Source of the DNA: Collimonas arenae
GTDB lineage: Bacteria; Pseudomonadota; Gammaproteobacteria; Burkholderiales; Burkholderiaceae_D
Assembly (NCBI RefSeq): GCF_000786695.1
Contig: NZ_CP009962.1
Span: 5,539,533-5,603,532 of the forward strand
Direction: 5' to 3'
DNA length: 64,000 nt
This document shows, in pieces, positions 1-9,707 of the stretch. Each line of letters starts with the position of its first letter. The stretch's first letter is position 1. A model generated the notes under the pieces. The model was not told the DNA's origin. It did no database searches and saw nothing but the letters and a program-made list of their open reading frames with translations. The translations under genes and the position numbers were made by a program.

Positions 1-26
1 TCGAGGGGAAACTGGAGCCAATAACG

Positions 27-1010
27 TCAACTGATACTGGATGCTCGCTTCTTCAACAAGGCAGATATCTCACCGACAATCCCGCGCCGGAACGCCAGCA
101 CACAAACGATGAAGATGAAACCGGTCACAATAGTTACCGACTCACCCAGGCCGCTAAACCAATCAATGTGCGTCACTGTGGCGAGCCAGTTACCGATATC
201 GCCCAGCTTGTTTTCCAGCACGATAATGATCACCGCACCGACAATCGGTCCGACGATAGTGCCCAAACCTCCCACCAGTGTCATCAATACCACCAGGCCG
301 GACATGGTCCAGTGGACGTCGGTCAGGGTTGCAAAACCCAGCACCAGAGTCTTGGTAGAGCCCGCCAGACCAGACAACGCAGCCGACAAAACGAAAGCCA
401 GCAACTTGTAGCGATTGACGTCATAACCAAGGGAAATAGCGCGCGGCTCATTTTCCTTGATGGCTTTCAGCACCTGGCCGAATGGAGAATTCACCGTGCG
501 GACAATTAACGCAAAGCCAGCTACCGCAATGGCCAGCACGATGTAGTACAAAGTCAGGTCGTTGCCGAGATCGATGAAACCCAGCAGATGTCCGCGTGGC
601 ACTCCCTGCAAGCCATCCTCGCCACCGGTGAATGGCATCTGCAGGCAAACGAAATACAGCATCTGCGCCAGCGCCAGGGTGATCATGGTGAAATAAATTC
701 CCTGGCGCCGGATCGCCAGGCTCCCCATCACCAAGCCAATCAGCGCCCCGGCTGCGGTACCAACGATCAATCCAAGTTCGGTCGGCAAACCCAAAGTCTG
801 CAAGGCATATCCGGCAATGTAACCGGCGCCGCCGAAGAAAGCGGCATGTCCAAACGACAACAAACCGGTAAAGCCGATCAGCAAATTGAAGGCGCAGGCA
901 AACAGCGCGAAGCAAATGATCTTCATCAGGAACACAGGATAAATACCGAACGGCGCCGCCAAGGCAGCCAGCAGCAATATGCCGTAACCAATTTTCTTAT
1001 TCATGTTCAT
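27..1010 (-). CDS. livM: Branched-chain-type ABC transporter permease LivM
   Basis: Inner-membrane permease of a LivFGHMK-type importer, 327 aa, the usual LivM length. It is highly hydrophobic with about eight to ten membrane segments and contains the LivM-like stretch NLLIGFTGLLSFGHAAFFG near residues 42-60. It forms the translocation pore with LivH (22 bp upstream on the same strand) and is energised by LivG and LivF. It is the last gene of the minus-strand cluster inside the window. ATGs at 1010 and 1004 are both possible; a GGGAAAG stretch lies just before 1010. The substrate cannot be read from the permease: family members carry branched-chain amino acids, amides or small organic acids. 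Confidence 0.93.
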   Translation of the reverse strand: MNMNKKIGYGILLLAALAAPFGIYPVFLMKIICFALFACAFNLLIGFTGLLSFGHAAFFGGAGYIAGYALQTLGLPTELGLIVGTAAGALIGLVMGSLAIRRQGIYFTMITLALAQMLYFVCLQMPFTGGEDGLQGVPRGHLLGFIDLGNDLTLYYIVLAIAVAGFALIVRTVNSPFGQVLKAIKENEPRAISLGYDVNRYKLLAFVLSAALSGLAGSTKTLVLGFATLTDVHWTMSGLVVLMTLVGGLGTIVGPIVGAVIIIVLENKLGDIGNWLATVTHIDWFSGLGESVTIVTGFIFIVCVLAFRRGIVGEISALLKKRASSIS

Positions 1011-1032
1011 CGCTTTCCCATCGCTCCGGTTT

Positions 1033-1917
1033 TCATTTTTCTTTACCGAACAAGCCGGCGGGCCGGATCATCAGCACAATCGCCATCACCACGAACACCA
1101 CCGTGGCCGAGGCTTCCGGATAGAACACCCGCGTCAATCCCTCGATCACGCCCAGCGCCAGGCCGGTGATGATGGAGCCCATGATGGAACCCATGCCGCC
1201 GATCACCACAACCGCGAAGACGACGATAATAAGGTTGGAACCCATCAGTGGCGAGACCTGGATCACCGGCGCCGCCAGCACCCCGGCAAAAGCCGCTAAA
1301 GCGACGCCGAAGCCATAGGTCAAGGTCACCATCAGCGGCACGTTGACGCCGAACGCCTCGACCAGTTTCGGGTTCTCGGTGCCGGCGCGCAGGTAAGCGC
1401 CAAGCTTGGTCTTCTCGATCACGAACCAGGTGGCAAAACATACCGATAGCGAGGCCAGCACCACCCAGGCGCGATAATTCGGCAGCACCATGAAGCCGAG
1501 ATCGGTAGCGCCGCTCAAGGCATCCGGCACTGAATACGGCTGGCCTGAGACGCCATAGAACGAGCGGAAGATGCCTTCCACCATCAAGGTGATGCCAAAA
1601 GTCAGCAGCAACCCGTAGACATGATCCAGCTTGTATAGCCAGCGCAACATGGTCTTCTCGATGATGATGCCGAACAGCCCCACCAGCACCGGCGCGAGAG
1701 CCAGCATCACCCAGTAGTTCAGGTTGAAATAGGTCAGCCCGATCCAGGCCAGGAATGCGCCCATCATGTACAGCGCGCCATGGGCGAAGTTGATGACGTT
1801 GAGCAGGCCGAAGATCACTGCCAGGCCGAGCGACAGCATGGCGTAGAACGAACCGTTGACCAGTCCCAGCAACAGCTGGCTCATCAAGGCTTGAAGGGGA
1901 ATGCCGAATATTTCCAT
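1033..1917 (-). CDS. livH: Branched-chain-type ABC transporter permease LivH
   Basis: Second inner-membrane permease of the importer, 294 aa, typical of LivH. The N-terminal region shows the family stretch LVNGSFYAMLSLGLAVIFGL and then NFAHGALYMMGAF. The region near residues 215-250 carries the cytoplasmic loop that contacts the ATPases (MGSNLIIVVFAVVVIGGMGS). It follows the binding-protein gene after a gap of about 150 bp and precedes livM by 22 bp, so co-transcription is likely. The Shine-Dalgarno sequence before the ATG at 1917 is weak. LivH and LivM should form the heterodimeric channel. Confidence 0.93.
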   Translation of the reverse strand: MEIFGIPLQALMSQLLLGLVNGSFYAMLSLGLAVIFGLLNVINFAHGALYMMGAFLAWIGLTYFNLNYWVMLALAPVLVGLFGIIIEKTMLRWLYKLDHVYGLLLTFGITLMVEGIFRSFYGVSGQPYSVPDALSGATDLGFMVLPNYRAWVVLASLSVCFATWFVIEKTKLGAYLRAGTENPKLVEAFGVNVPLMVTLTYGFGVALAAFAGVLAAPVIQVSPLMGSNLIIVVFAVVVIGGMGSIMGSIITGLALGVIEGLTRVFYPEASATVVFVVMAIVLMIRPAGLFGKEK

Positions 1918-2070
1918 GGCAATATCATCAAAAAATCACTCGTGCGAGTGAAGAACAATCAAACAGCGCAACAGCGTGCAGATCCCGTCAAGGAACTGCA
2001 CGCCTATATACACGCCAAACACACACCAGATACACGCTGGCTAAAAGCCGTTGAAGCGATCAGCGCGCCG

Positions 2071-3285
2071 TTATTTCCACAATGTGCATTTACTCTCAGC
2101 CTTCGGCGTGAACGCCTGCTCGCCTGGAATGGTCTCGATCTTGTTCAGATAGTCCCAAGGATATTTCGAATCGGCCGGCGCCTTGACCTGGTACAGCATC
2201 ATGTCGTGCACCACACGGCCGTCAGGACGCAAGTAAGCGTTCTTCGCATACATATCGTTGAACTTGCTCTTGCGCAGCTGCGCCATGACCTTGTCGCCGT
2301 CGTCGGTGCCGATGGCTTTGACAGCGGTCAGGTATTGCATCGCTGCCGAGTAATCACCTGCCTGCAAGCTGGAAGGTTCTTTTTTCATCTTCTCAAAATA
2401 ACGTTTCGCCCAAGCGCGCGATTCGGCATTCTGATCCCAGTACCAGCTGTCGGTCAGGTACATGCCCTGCGTCTGCTTCAGCGTCAGCGAATGGATGTCG
2501 TTGATGAACACCAGCAAGCCGGCCAGCTTGGCATTCTTGGTGACGCCGAATTCATTCGCTGCCTTCACTGCATTGATCAAGTCGCCGCCAGCATTCGCCA
2601 GTCCGATGATCTGTGCCTTGGACGATTGCGCCTGCAACATGAACGAAGAAAAATCGGAGGCGTTGAGCGGATGCTTGACCGAACCCAATACCGTGCCGCC
2701 GGAGGCCTTCACTACTGCGGTGGTGTCCTTTTCCAGCGAGGCGCCGAACGCGTAATCGGCGGTAATGAAATACCAGCTCTTGCCGCCCTGCTTCACCACC
2801 TGCGAACCTGTGCCATGCGCCAGGGCGTAGGTATCGTAAGCATAGTGCACGGTGTAAGGTGTGCATTCTTCATTGGTCAGGCGGGTGCTGCCGGCGCCGA
2901 TTTCAAAGAACGGCTTCTTCTTCTCTGCTGCGATTTTCGCCATCGCCAATGCGGTACCGGAATTGGTGCCGCCGATCAGCATGTCCAGGCCTTGCTGGTC
3001 GAACCACTCGCGTGCTTTGCTCGAAGCGATATCCGCTTTGTTCTGGTGGTCTGCCACAACCAGTTCGATCTTCTTGCCGTTGATGCTGCCGCCCATATCC
3101 GCAATCGCCATCTTGATTGCTTCAGCGCCGCCAGGGCCGTCGATATCCGAATAGACGCTCGACATGTCGGTGATGAAACCGATCTTGACCACATCGCCAG
3201 AAATCTGCGCTGCTGCAGGCAACGCAACACCGAGGGCGATCGTGCTGCTCACTGCAACTGCCAACGTCTTTAATTTGATATTCAT
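2071..3285 (-). CDS. Periplasmic binding protein of the Liv-type ABC transporter
   Basis: Type-1 periplasmic binding protein, 404 aa from the chosen start. The N-terminus is a classical signal peptide (MNIKLKTLAVAVSSTIALG, then an Ala-rich segment ending near AAAQ). The mature part starts with VVKIGFITDMSSVYSDIDG, the ligand-lobe opening typical of amide/urea/branched-chain binding proteins. The start at 3285 is chosen because a GGAGA Shine-Dalgarno motif lies five bases upstream; upstream starts would put non-signal residues in front. It sits between livF and livH in the same orientation and gives the importer its specificity. The ligand is unknown; next to hydroxy-acid oxidation genes, a small organic acid or amide is a reasonable guess. 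Confidence 0.9.
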   Translation of the reverse strand: MNIKLKTLAVAVSSTIALGVALPAAAQISGDVVKIGFITDMSSVYSDIDGPGGAEAIKMAIADMGGSINGKKIELVVADHQNKADIASSKAREWFDQQGLDMLIGGTNSGTALAMAKIAAEKKKPFFEIGAGSTRLTNEECTPYTVHYAYDTYALAHGTGSQVVKQGGKSWYFITADYAFGASLEKDTTAVVKASGGTVLGSVKHPLNASDFSSFMLQAQSSKAQIIGLANAGGDLINAVKAANEFGVTKNAKLAGLLVFINDIHSLTLKQTQGMYLTDSWYWDQNAESRAWAKRYFEKMKKEPSSLQAGDYSAAMQYLTAVKAIGTDDGDKVMAQLRKSKFNDMYAKNAYLRPDGRVVHDMMLYQVKAPADSKYPWDYLNKIETIPGEQAFTPKAESKCTLWK

Positions 3286-3366
3286 TGTCTTCTCCATTTT
3301 GTAAACGACCCGTTGTCCTGCACGCGCATTACAAGCTTGCAAACGCAGGACCTCCCTTACATAAAT

Positions 3367-4122
3367 CTACACACCCAACAAAGCATTCAACACCGGCATC
3401 TTTTCTTCCAGCTGCGACGAGGCAAAAGACTCGACGATCTGGCCGTGCTCCATCACATAAAAACGGTCCGCCAACGGCGCCGCAAAACGGAAGTTTTGCT
3501 CCACCATCACGATCGTATAGCCCTTGGATTTGAGGGTCGTAATCATGCGCGCCAACGCTTGCACGATCACCGGCGCCAGGCCTTCGGAAATCTCGTCGAG
3601 CAGCAGCAGCCGCGCACCCGTGCGTAATATCCGCGCAACCGCTAGCATCTGCTGCTCACCGCCTGAAAGCCGTGTGCCCTGGCTGTTCCTGCGCTCTTTC
3701 AGGTTGGGAAACATGTCGTAGATTTCCTCTACCGACATGCCCTTTTCGGTCATCGATAAAGACGGCGGCAACAACAGGTTTTCCTCGGTCGAAAGCGAAG
3801 AAAATATCCCGCGTTCTTCGGGACAATAACCGACGCCATGATGCGCAATCTTGTAGGTCGGCAGCGCGATAGTCTCGACGCCGCCAATCTTGATCGAGCC
3901 CTGGCGCGCACCGGTCAAGCCCATGATCGCGCGCATGGTGGTAGTGCGGCCGGCCCCGTTGCGGCCCAGCAGCGTCACCACCTCGCCCGTGTGCACGCTC
4001 AGGTTCACGTTATGCAAAATGTGCGATTCGCCGTACCAGGCTTGCAGATTTTCGATACTGAGCGCTACTGCGCCATTGCCGGCAACGGCCGCATGGCTTG
4101 ATGAAGAATGAACAGCAGACAT
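3367..4122 (-). CDS. livF: Liv-type ABC transporter ATPase LivF (variant Walker A)
   Basis: Cytoplasmic ATPase of the importer, 251 aa from the ATG at 4122. The ATG overlaps the livG stop codon (TGATG), so translational coupling is likely. Signature motif LSGGEQQMLAVARIL and Walker B LLLLDEISEGLAP are intact. The Walker A is unusual: it reads GRNGAGRTTT, with arginine where the family normally has the catalytic lysine (codon CGC). I cannot see this elsewhere in the window; LivG has a normal GPNGAGKTT. The gene may still function in an asymmetric heterodimer in which LivG hydrolyses ATP. Confidence 0.92.
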   Translation of the reverse strand: MSAVHSSSSHAAVAGNGAVALSIENLQAWYGESHILHNVNLSVHTGEVVTLLGRNGAGRTTTMRAIMGLTGARQGSIKIGGVETIALPTYKIAHHGVGYCPEERGIFSSLSTEENLLLPPSLSMTEKGMSVEEIYDMFPNLKERRNSQGTRLSGGEQQMLAVARILRTGARLLLLDEISEGLAPVIVQALARMITTLKSKGYTIVMVEQNFRFAAPLADRFYVMEHGQIVESFASSQLEEKMPVLNALLGV

Positions 4123-4892
4123 CAATGCGCTCCCACCAGTGCTTCGGTCGTGGTGCCCATATAGGCTTCCATGACCAGCGGATTCTTCGAGACTTCCTCG
4201 TAACGCCCTTCCGCCAGCATCGCGCCACGCTGCAGCACGCTGATTTTGTCGCAGATGCCGGACACCACGTTCATATTGTGTTCCACCATCAGGATCGTGC
4301 GGCCGACAGAAACTTTCTTGATCAGCGCCGTGACCCGATCTACATCCTCATGGCCCATGCCCTGCGTCGGCTCGTCCAGCAACATCAGTTCCGGCTCCAT
4401 GCCTAGCGTAGTAGCTATCTCCAGCGCCCGCTTGCGGCCATAGGGCAGATCGACTGTCAGGGTATTGGCAAACTCAGTGAGGTCGACTTCGGCCAGCAAT
4501 TCCATGGCGCGCTGGTTCAACTGCCCCAGCGATTTGCCGCTCTTCCAGAAATGATAGGAAGTGCCAAGCGTGCGCTGCAAGCCGATACGCACGTTCTCCA
4601 TCACGCTCAGGTGCGGAAACACTGCCGATATCTGGAATGAACGGATGATGCCCTGACGCGCGATCTGGGCCGGGGCATCAGCGGTAATGTCGCGGCCATT
4701 GAACAGGATCTGGCCGGAAGTCGGAATCAGGAATTTAGTCAGTAAATTGAAGCAAGTCGTTTTCCCGGCGCCGTTAGGACCAATCAACGCATGGATATGG
4801 CCACGCTCAACCTGCAGGTTGACGGCATTGACGGCCGTAAACCCCCTGAACTCCTTCGTCAGGTTTTTTGTCTCCAAGATGATGTCGGTCAT
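4122..4892 (-). CDS. livG: Liv-type ABC transporter ATPase LivG
   Basis: ATPase partner of LivF, 256 aa. Walker A GPNGAGKTTCFNLLTKF, followed by the LivG-type long insert with RSFQISAVFPHLSVMENV. The signature region is degenerate (VDLPYGRKRALEIATTLG), as is common in LivG, and Walker B is LMLLDEPTQGMGHED. The frame is open further upstream to 5102, but the start is placed at 4892 because GGGAG lies six bases before this ATG and the homologous region begins with MTDIILETKNLTKEF. It is the first gene of the transporter unit; about 210 bp separate it from the GMC gene upstream. Confidence 0.92.
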   Translation of the reverse strand: MTDIILETKNLTKEFRGFTAVNAVNLQVERGHIHALIGPNGAGKTTCFNLLTKFLIPTSGQILFNGRDITADAPAQIARQGIIRSFQISAVFPHLSVMENVRIGLQRTLGTSYHFWKSGKSLGQLNQRAMELLAEVDLTEFANTLTVDLPYGRKRALEIATTLGMEPELMLLDEPTQGMGHEDVDRVTALIKKVSVGRTILMVEHNMNVVSGICDKISVLQRGAMLAEGRYEEVSKNPLVMEAYMGTTTEALVGAH

Positions 4893-5105
4893 CTGGTCTC
4901 CCATTGATGTTGCTTTGTTCGGAACATCCCGCGCTGACGGATGACATGGCAGCCACCTTATCAGCCTTATATTTTTTACGGATACTACCGGCGCCACTCT
5001 AACGGGGCAATACGTAGAAATACTATACAAAAAATGAGAGGAAAATCCGTCATGTCTTACAAAATAATTTAAAACGTACAACAAGCCGCATAACAAGCCC
5101 AAATA

Positions 5106-6731
5106 TCACGAGCGCTCTTCCCGGATGAACTTTGCCGCCATTTCAGCAATCATCAGGGTCGGTGAATTAGTGTTACCGGAGGTGATAGTCGGCATCACAG
5201 AGGCATCAACCACACGCAAGCCCCCTACCCCCTTGACTCGCAATTTGCTGTCAACCACGGCCATCCTGTCGTCCGCTCGACCCATCTTGCAAGTCCCCAC
5301 GGGATGGAAGATCGTGGTGCCGACTTCCCCGGCTGCCTTGATCAAATCTTCCTCGGTACGATATTGCAGGCCAGGTTTGAATTCTTCAGGAGCGAATTTT
5401 TTCAGGGCCGGCGCAGCAACGATTTTGCGGGTTAATAATACCGAAGCCGCCGCGACTTTACGGTCCTCATCGGTCGCCAGGTAATTCAATGTAATCTTAG
5501 GTGTGCTCTCCCCTAGGCCAGAGCCAATCCGCACATGGCCGCGCGAAGTCGGCCGCAGATTGCAAACACTGGCGGTAAAGGCTGGAAATGCATGCAGAGG
5601 ATCACCGAACTTTTCCAGCGATAACGGCTGTACGTGATACTCCAGATTAGCCGTTGCTTGCCCCTGATCCGACTTGGCAAACGCTCCCAGCTGCGAAGGC
5701 GCCATCGACATCGGGCCGCTCTGGGTCAGCAGATATTCCATGCCGATTCTAGCCTTGCCGAACCAGCTGCTGCTCATCGTATTCAAGGTGCTGACGCCGC
5801 TGACTTTGAACGCCATGCGGATCTGCAAATGGTCTTGCAGGTTCTCGCCGACGCCCGGCGTATCCTGCATCACAGGAATCTGATGCTGCTGCAATAAAGC
5901 TGCCGGACCGATACCCGACAGCTGCAAAATATGCGGTGAGCCGACAGCACCCGCACTTAGCAACGTTTCGCGATCTGCCTCGGCATTCCATTCCTTGCCT
6001 CCGCCAGAAAACTCAACGCCTTTGCACACCAGCCCCTGCTCGCCACGCTCAAGCATCAGGCGCTTGACCTGACAGCCGGTCATGATCTCCAGGTTGCCGC
6101 GCCGCGCCGCAGAACGTAAAAAAGCCTTCGATGCATTCCAGCGGATACCGCGCTTTTGATTGACGTCGAAATAGCCGGATCCTTCATTATCGCCACGATT
6201 GAAATCATCGATTTTAGGAATACCGGTTTCCGCTGCTGCGTCCTGGAATGCGTCTAGTATTTTCCATGAGAGACGCTGTTTTTCCACGCGCCATTCGCCG
6301 CCTGCGCCATGGAATTCATTGGCGCCGTTATAGTGATCCTCGCTCTTTTTAAACAGCGGCAGCACCTGCTCCCAGCGCCATGAAGGATCATCCGTCAGCT
6401 GTGCCCATTGATCATAATCACGAGCCTGGCCACGCATGTATATCATGCCGTTGATAGAAGAACTTCCGCCTAATACTTTACCGCGCGGATAAAGCAAACT
6501 GCGGCCATTCAAACCGACATCAGGTTCAGTCCGGTACAACCAGTCGGTGCGGGGATTATTGATGCAATACAGGTAGCCGACCGGAATATGGATCCAGATG
6601 TAATCGTCCTTTGCGCCCGCTTCAATCAGCAGCACCCTGACCGAACTATCCTGCGTCAAACGATTAGCCAGCACACAACCGGCAGTCCCCGCACCGATGA
6701 TGATGTAGTCATACTTACCCGCTGATTCCAT
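5106..6731 (-). CDS. GMC-family FAD alcohol dehydrogenase, possible 3-hydroxypropionate dehydrogenase
   Basis: Flavoprotein of the glucose-methanol-choline family, 541 aa. The N-terminal FAD site is YIIIGAGTAGCVLANRL (about 7-23). GMC signature 1 is GKVLGGSSSINGMIYMRG (about 84-101) and signature 2 is GAVGSPHILQLSGIGP (about 262-277). The catalytic pair is the His of HPVGTCKMG and the Asn of SGNTN near the C-terminus. It oxidises a primary alcohol to an aldehyde. Pairing with an MmsA-type dehydrogenase and a divergent LysR gene matches the known hpdH-mmsA arrangement for 3-hydroxypropionate in Pseudomonas and Cupriavidus, so that substrate is inferred. A choline dehydrogenase role is less likely because no betB or betI is nearby. 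An AGAGG motif precedes the ATG. Confidence 0.85.
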   Translation of the reverse strand: MESAGKYDYIIIGAGTAGCVLANRLTQDSSVRVLLIEAGAKDDYIWIHIPVGYLYCINNPRTDWLYRTEPDVGLNGRSLLYPRGKVLGGSSSINGMIYMRGQARDYDQWAQLTDDPSWRWEQVLPLFKKSEDHYNGANEFHGAGGEWRVEKQRLSWKILDAFQDAAAETGIPKIDDFNRGDNEGSGYFDVNQKRGIRWNASKAFLRSAARRGNLEIMTGCQVKRLMLERGEQGLVCKGVEFSGGGKEWNAEADRETLLSAGAVGSPHILQLSGIGPAALLQQHQIPVMQDTPGVGENLQDHLQIRMAFKVSGVSTLNTMSSSWFGKARIGMEYLLTQSGPMSMAPSQLGAFAKSDQGQATANLEYHVQPLSLEKFGDPLHAFPAFTASVCNLRPTSRGHVRIGSGLGESTPKITLNYLATDEDRKVAAASVLLTRKIVAAPALKKFAPEEFKPGLQYRTEEDLIKAAGEVGTTIFHPVGTCKMGRADDRMAVVDSKLRVKGVGGLRVVDASVMPTITSGNTNSPTLMIAEMAAKFIREERS

Positions 6732-6923
6732 GCGCCTCTTTCTATTTTTATGTGATTTTTTTCTTGTAATTTTTATTCAAAAACAGAAAAAACCTGCCCG
6801 TTAAAATTACGGAATGCATGAAAAAAATCAAAAGATATTCTTAAGATTTTCTCCATGCGCTATGTGCTTTTTGTTGACAGGATTTTCAAATAATTAAATA
6901 ATTATTTATATCATTTATACTAT

Positions 6924-8450
6924 TTATTTAGCGACCGGCATGGTGAACTCCGCTCCCTTTGAAATCGTCTGCGGCCAGCGCTGCATGATCGATTTGTAAC
7001 GCGTATAAAACCGCACGCCTTCTTCGCCATAGGCATGCGCATCGCCAAACAACGAGCGCTTCCAGCCGCCGAACGAATGCCACGCCATCGGCACGGGAAT
7101 AGGCACGTTGACGCCAACCATACCGACTTCTACCCGACGTGAAAATTCGCGTGCCGTATTGCCGTCGGATGTAAACAGCGCCACGCCATTACCGAATTCA
7201 TGTGCGTTAATCAGATTCACTGCAGATGCAAAATCGGGAACCCGCACAATGCACAGGACCGGGCCGAAAATCTCTTCCTGGTAGATTTTCATTTCCGGCG
7301 TAACCCCGTCAAACAACGATCCGCCAAGGAAGAAGCCCTGCTCCAGACCCGGTACTTTCAAACCACGGCCATCGACCAGCAACCTGGCGCCGGCAGCGAC
7401 GCCGCTCTCGATATAGCCTTCTATTTTTTCCTTATGCACAGCGGTGACCACCGGCCCCATTTCAGCATCGGCTTCCATGCCATTCTTGACCTTCAAAGCC
7501 TTGACGCGCGGAATCAAAGCCTCAATCAATTTATCTGCAACATTGCCTACCGCGACAGCAACCGAGATCGCCATGCAACGTTCGCCGGCTGAACCATACG
7601 CCGCACCCATCAAGGCATCCACAGCCTGGTCCAGATCCGCATCCGGCATCACCACCAGATGATTCTTGGCGCCGCCCAACGCTTGCACCCGCAATGGATA
7701 TGCGCCTTTGCGCTTGGCGCCTTCCTGGTAAATATATTCTGCAATCGGTGTGGATCCGACGAAGGACACTGCCTTGACGTCAGGATGCTGCAGCAAGGTA
7801 TCCACCGCCAGCTTGTCGCCCTGCACCACATTGAATACGCCATCCGGCAAGCCCGCTTGCTTGAACAAGTCCGCCATCATCAGCGAAGCTGACGGATCGC
7901 GTTCCGACGGCTTCAAGATGAACGTATTGCCGGTCGCAATCGCCATCGGCGCCATCCACAGCGGCACCATCACCGGAAAATTGAAAGGCGTAATTCCGAC
8001 GGTAACGCCAAGCGGCTGGCGCAGATTCCAGTTATCGATACCACCGCCGATATTGTCTGTAAATTGGCTCTTCAACAGTTGCGGTGCGCCACATGCAAAC
8101 TCGACGATTTCAATACCGCGGGTGACCTCTCCCTTGGCATCGGAAAACACCTTGCCATGCTCACGCGTGATCGCGGCTGCCAATGCATCATGATTTTGCT
8201 CCATCAATTCCTTGAACCTGAACATCACCCGTGCACGCTTTAGCGGTGCGGTATCTGCCCAGGCCGGCGCCGCTGCAGATGCCGCGGCAACCGCTGCGTT
8301 CACTTCCTCGATGCTACCCAACACAACCCGGGCGGAAACCGCGCCGGTCGCCGGATTGAAAACATCTTGCTGGCGGCCGCTGGCCGATTCAGTCACTTTG
8401 CCGTTGATGTAATGTTGAATCAGAGGGGTGGAGCTTGATGAGGTAGTCAT
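6924..8450 (-). CDS. mmsA: CoA-acylating (methyl)malonate-semialdehyde dehydrogenase
   Basis: Aldehyde dehydrogenase superfamily enzyme, 508 aa. It converts methylmalonate or malonate semialdehyde, NAD+ and CoA to propionyl- or acetyl-CoA and CO2. Cys292 in [11 protein letters not shown] is the nucleophile. The segment LGGAKNH near 258-264 replaces the ELGGK of ordinary aldehyde dehydrogenases, which is the hallmark of the CoA-dependent MmsA group that lacks the general-base glutamate. [12 protein letters not shown] around 154-165 is the oxyanion/NAD region. AAAGGA lies six bases before the ATG. The gene is divergent from the LysR gene (148-bp gap) and upstream of the GMC dehydrogenase, which would supply malonate semialdehyde. 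Valine catabolism is the alternative, but no other valine genes are present. Confidence 0.93.
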   Translation of the reverse strand: MTTSSSSTPLIQHYINGKVTESASGRQQDVFNPATGAVSARVVLGSIEEVNAAVAAASAAAPAWADTAPLKRARVMFRFKELMEQNHDALAAAITREHGKVFSDAKGEVTRGIEIVEFACGAPQLLKSQFTDNIGGGIDNWNLRQPLGVTVGITPFNFPVMVPLWMAPMAIATGNTFILKPSERDPSASLMMADLFKQAGLPDGVFNVVQGDKLAVDTLLQHPDVKAVSFVGSTPIAEYIYQEGAKRKGAYPLRVQALGGAKNHLVVMPDADLDQAVDALMGAAYGSAGERCMAISVAVAVGNVADKLIEALIPRVKALKVKNGMEADAEMGPVVTAVHKEKIEGYIESGVAAGARLLVDGRGLKVPGLEQGFFLGGSLFDGVTPEMKIYQEEIFGPVLCIVRVPDFASAVNLINAHEFGNGVALFTSDGNTAREFSRRVEVGMVGVNVPIPVPMAWHSFGGWKRSLFGDAHAYGEEGVRFYTRYKSIMQRWPQTISKGAEFTMPVAK

Positions 8451-8598
8451 AAGGATTCCTTTGGTTGGGTCCGGGTTGGATTTACGTCGTATTTTTTGCC
8501 CAGAATATCGTTAGCCATACCAACAATCCAATGAGTTATGATCAACACCATTATAAGGATTACTAATAATCAACCCATCATGATGAAAATTTAAGCAA
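8451..8598. promoter_or_regulatory. Divergent mmsA / lysR control region
   Basis: 148 bp between two divergent starts. The lysR-proximal half is AT-rich and contains ATGAGTTATGATCAACACC followed by ATTATAAGGATTACTAATAAT, with several T-N11-A spacings of the kind LysR proteins bind. No experimentally known site can be assigned. In known hpdH/mmsA systems the LysR protein activates the catabolic genes in response to 3-hydroxypropionate. Confidence 0.5.
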
Positions 8599-9486
8599 AT
8601 GGACCTCACCCAACTTCGCGCTTTCGTCACGGTTGCCCGTGAAGGAAATCTGACACGAGCAGCTGAATTGCTGCATGTCACCCAACCGGCGGTCAGCCTG
8701 CAAATCAAATCGTTGCAAACCAGCCTGAACCTCCAATTATTCATTCGCGTCCCCAGCGGCATGGCGTTAACCGACGAAGGCATCAAGTTACTGCCTTTTG
8801 CAGAACGTGCAATTGCCGTCATGTCCGAACTACGCCAACAAGCCGCCAGCTTACATCCAGGAAACTCAAAAATATTGAGTGGAAAACTCGCGATCGGCAC
8901 CATTCTCGATCCGGAATTTATCCGTCTAGGGGCTTTTCTCCAGCGACTTGTCGAAAGTTATCCACAGCTTTCTACACAATTACAGCACAGCATGTCAGGC
9001 GATGTTTTGCAGCAAATCAAGTCTGGCCATCTCGATGTCGGCTACTACCTTGGTACGCCAAACAAGAGTTTTCACCGCCTGACATTGACACAATTTACTT
9101 ACTGCGTGCTTGCACCGTCCGGTTGGAAAAGCCGGATTTCCGGAAAAGACTGGCCTGCTTTGGCAAAACTTCCTTGGATCTGGACACCGCCAGAGTCGGC
9201 ACATCATCGTTTACTCAGTAAAACGTTTGCACAATATAAAGTTATTCCGAATAAAGTTGCCTTGGTTGACCAGGAACCATCAATGCTAGACCTAGTGAAA
9301 TCCGGCGTCGGACTTTCACTTGTCAGAGAATCAATTGCATTGCGTGAAGCGCATGCGCATGGCCTGGTCATTTCCGACACGGTCAATTTATCGACAGAAC
9401 TTTCGTTTATTACACTGGATAAACGTAAAGATGAACCGGTTATTGCCGCAGTCTTTGCCATATTGAAAACAATCTGGAAAACCTGA
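8599..9486 (+). CDS. LysR-family regulator of the mmsA cluster
   Basis: LysR-type transcriptional regulator, 295 aa. The N-terminal winged helix-turn-helix (residues about 1-60) contains LTRAAELLHVTQPAVSLQIKS, the family recognition helix region. A LysR substrate-binding domain follows from about residue 90. It is transcribed away from mmsA, the standard arrangement of a LysR activator and its target. By context it should sense the substrate or CoA intermediate of the adjacent dehydrogenases. The start at 8599 gives the canonical MDLTQLRAFVTVA opening; the Shine-Dalgarno region is weak. Confidence 0.9.
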   Translation: MDLTQLRAFVTVAREGNLTRAAELLHVTQPAVSLQIKSLQTSLNLQLFIRVPSGMALTDEGIKLLPFAERAIAVMSELRQQAASLHPGNSKILSGKLAIGTILDPEFIRLGAFLQRLVESYPQLSTQLQHSMSGDVLQQIKSGHLDVGYYLGTPNKSFHRLTLTQFTYCVLAPSGWKSRISGKDWPALAKLPWIWTPPESAHHRLLSKTFAQYKVIPNKVALVDQEPSMLDLVKSGVGLSLVRESIALREAHAHGLVISDTVNLSTELSFITLDKRKDEPVIAAVFAILKTIWKT

Positions 9487-9561
9487 TCTTCTGAAAGCTG
9501 GTTTTGAGGGGTACATTCACCCTTTTTTCAGTTTTCTCGCCTCTTCGTGTTTACGTTTACT

Positions 9562-9707
9562 GATTTATATATATGAATAGTAGTAATAGTTAACACCCTG
9601 CTTTTCTGTGGATAAGTCGAAATTTGACTATTCATTCAATCACTTACAACTTGGATAAGCGCTGAGTAAACCTTGTATCTGGAAAGAACATTTCTTGGAT
9701 AAAAATA
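9562..9707 (+). repeat. Direct repeat copy 1 of DnaA-box block
   Basis: Begins GATTTATATATA and runs through GTTAAC, CTGCTTTTCTGTGGATAA, TTCATTCAAT, CTTGGATAA and a second CTTGGATAA followed by an A-tract. The same elements recur in the same order 393 bp downstream, with substitutions between copies. It contains one perfect and two near DnaA boxes. Confidence 0.85.

Noticed and set aside
1780..3273. Long plus-strand ORF (497 aa) opposite the binding-protein gene
   Set aside because: It is antisense to a protein with clear signal peptide and family motifs; its own translation is rich in His, Arg and Gln, as expected of a shadow frame.
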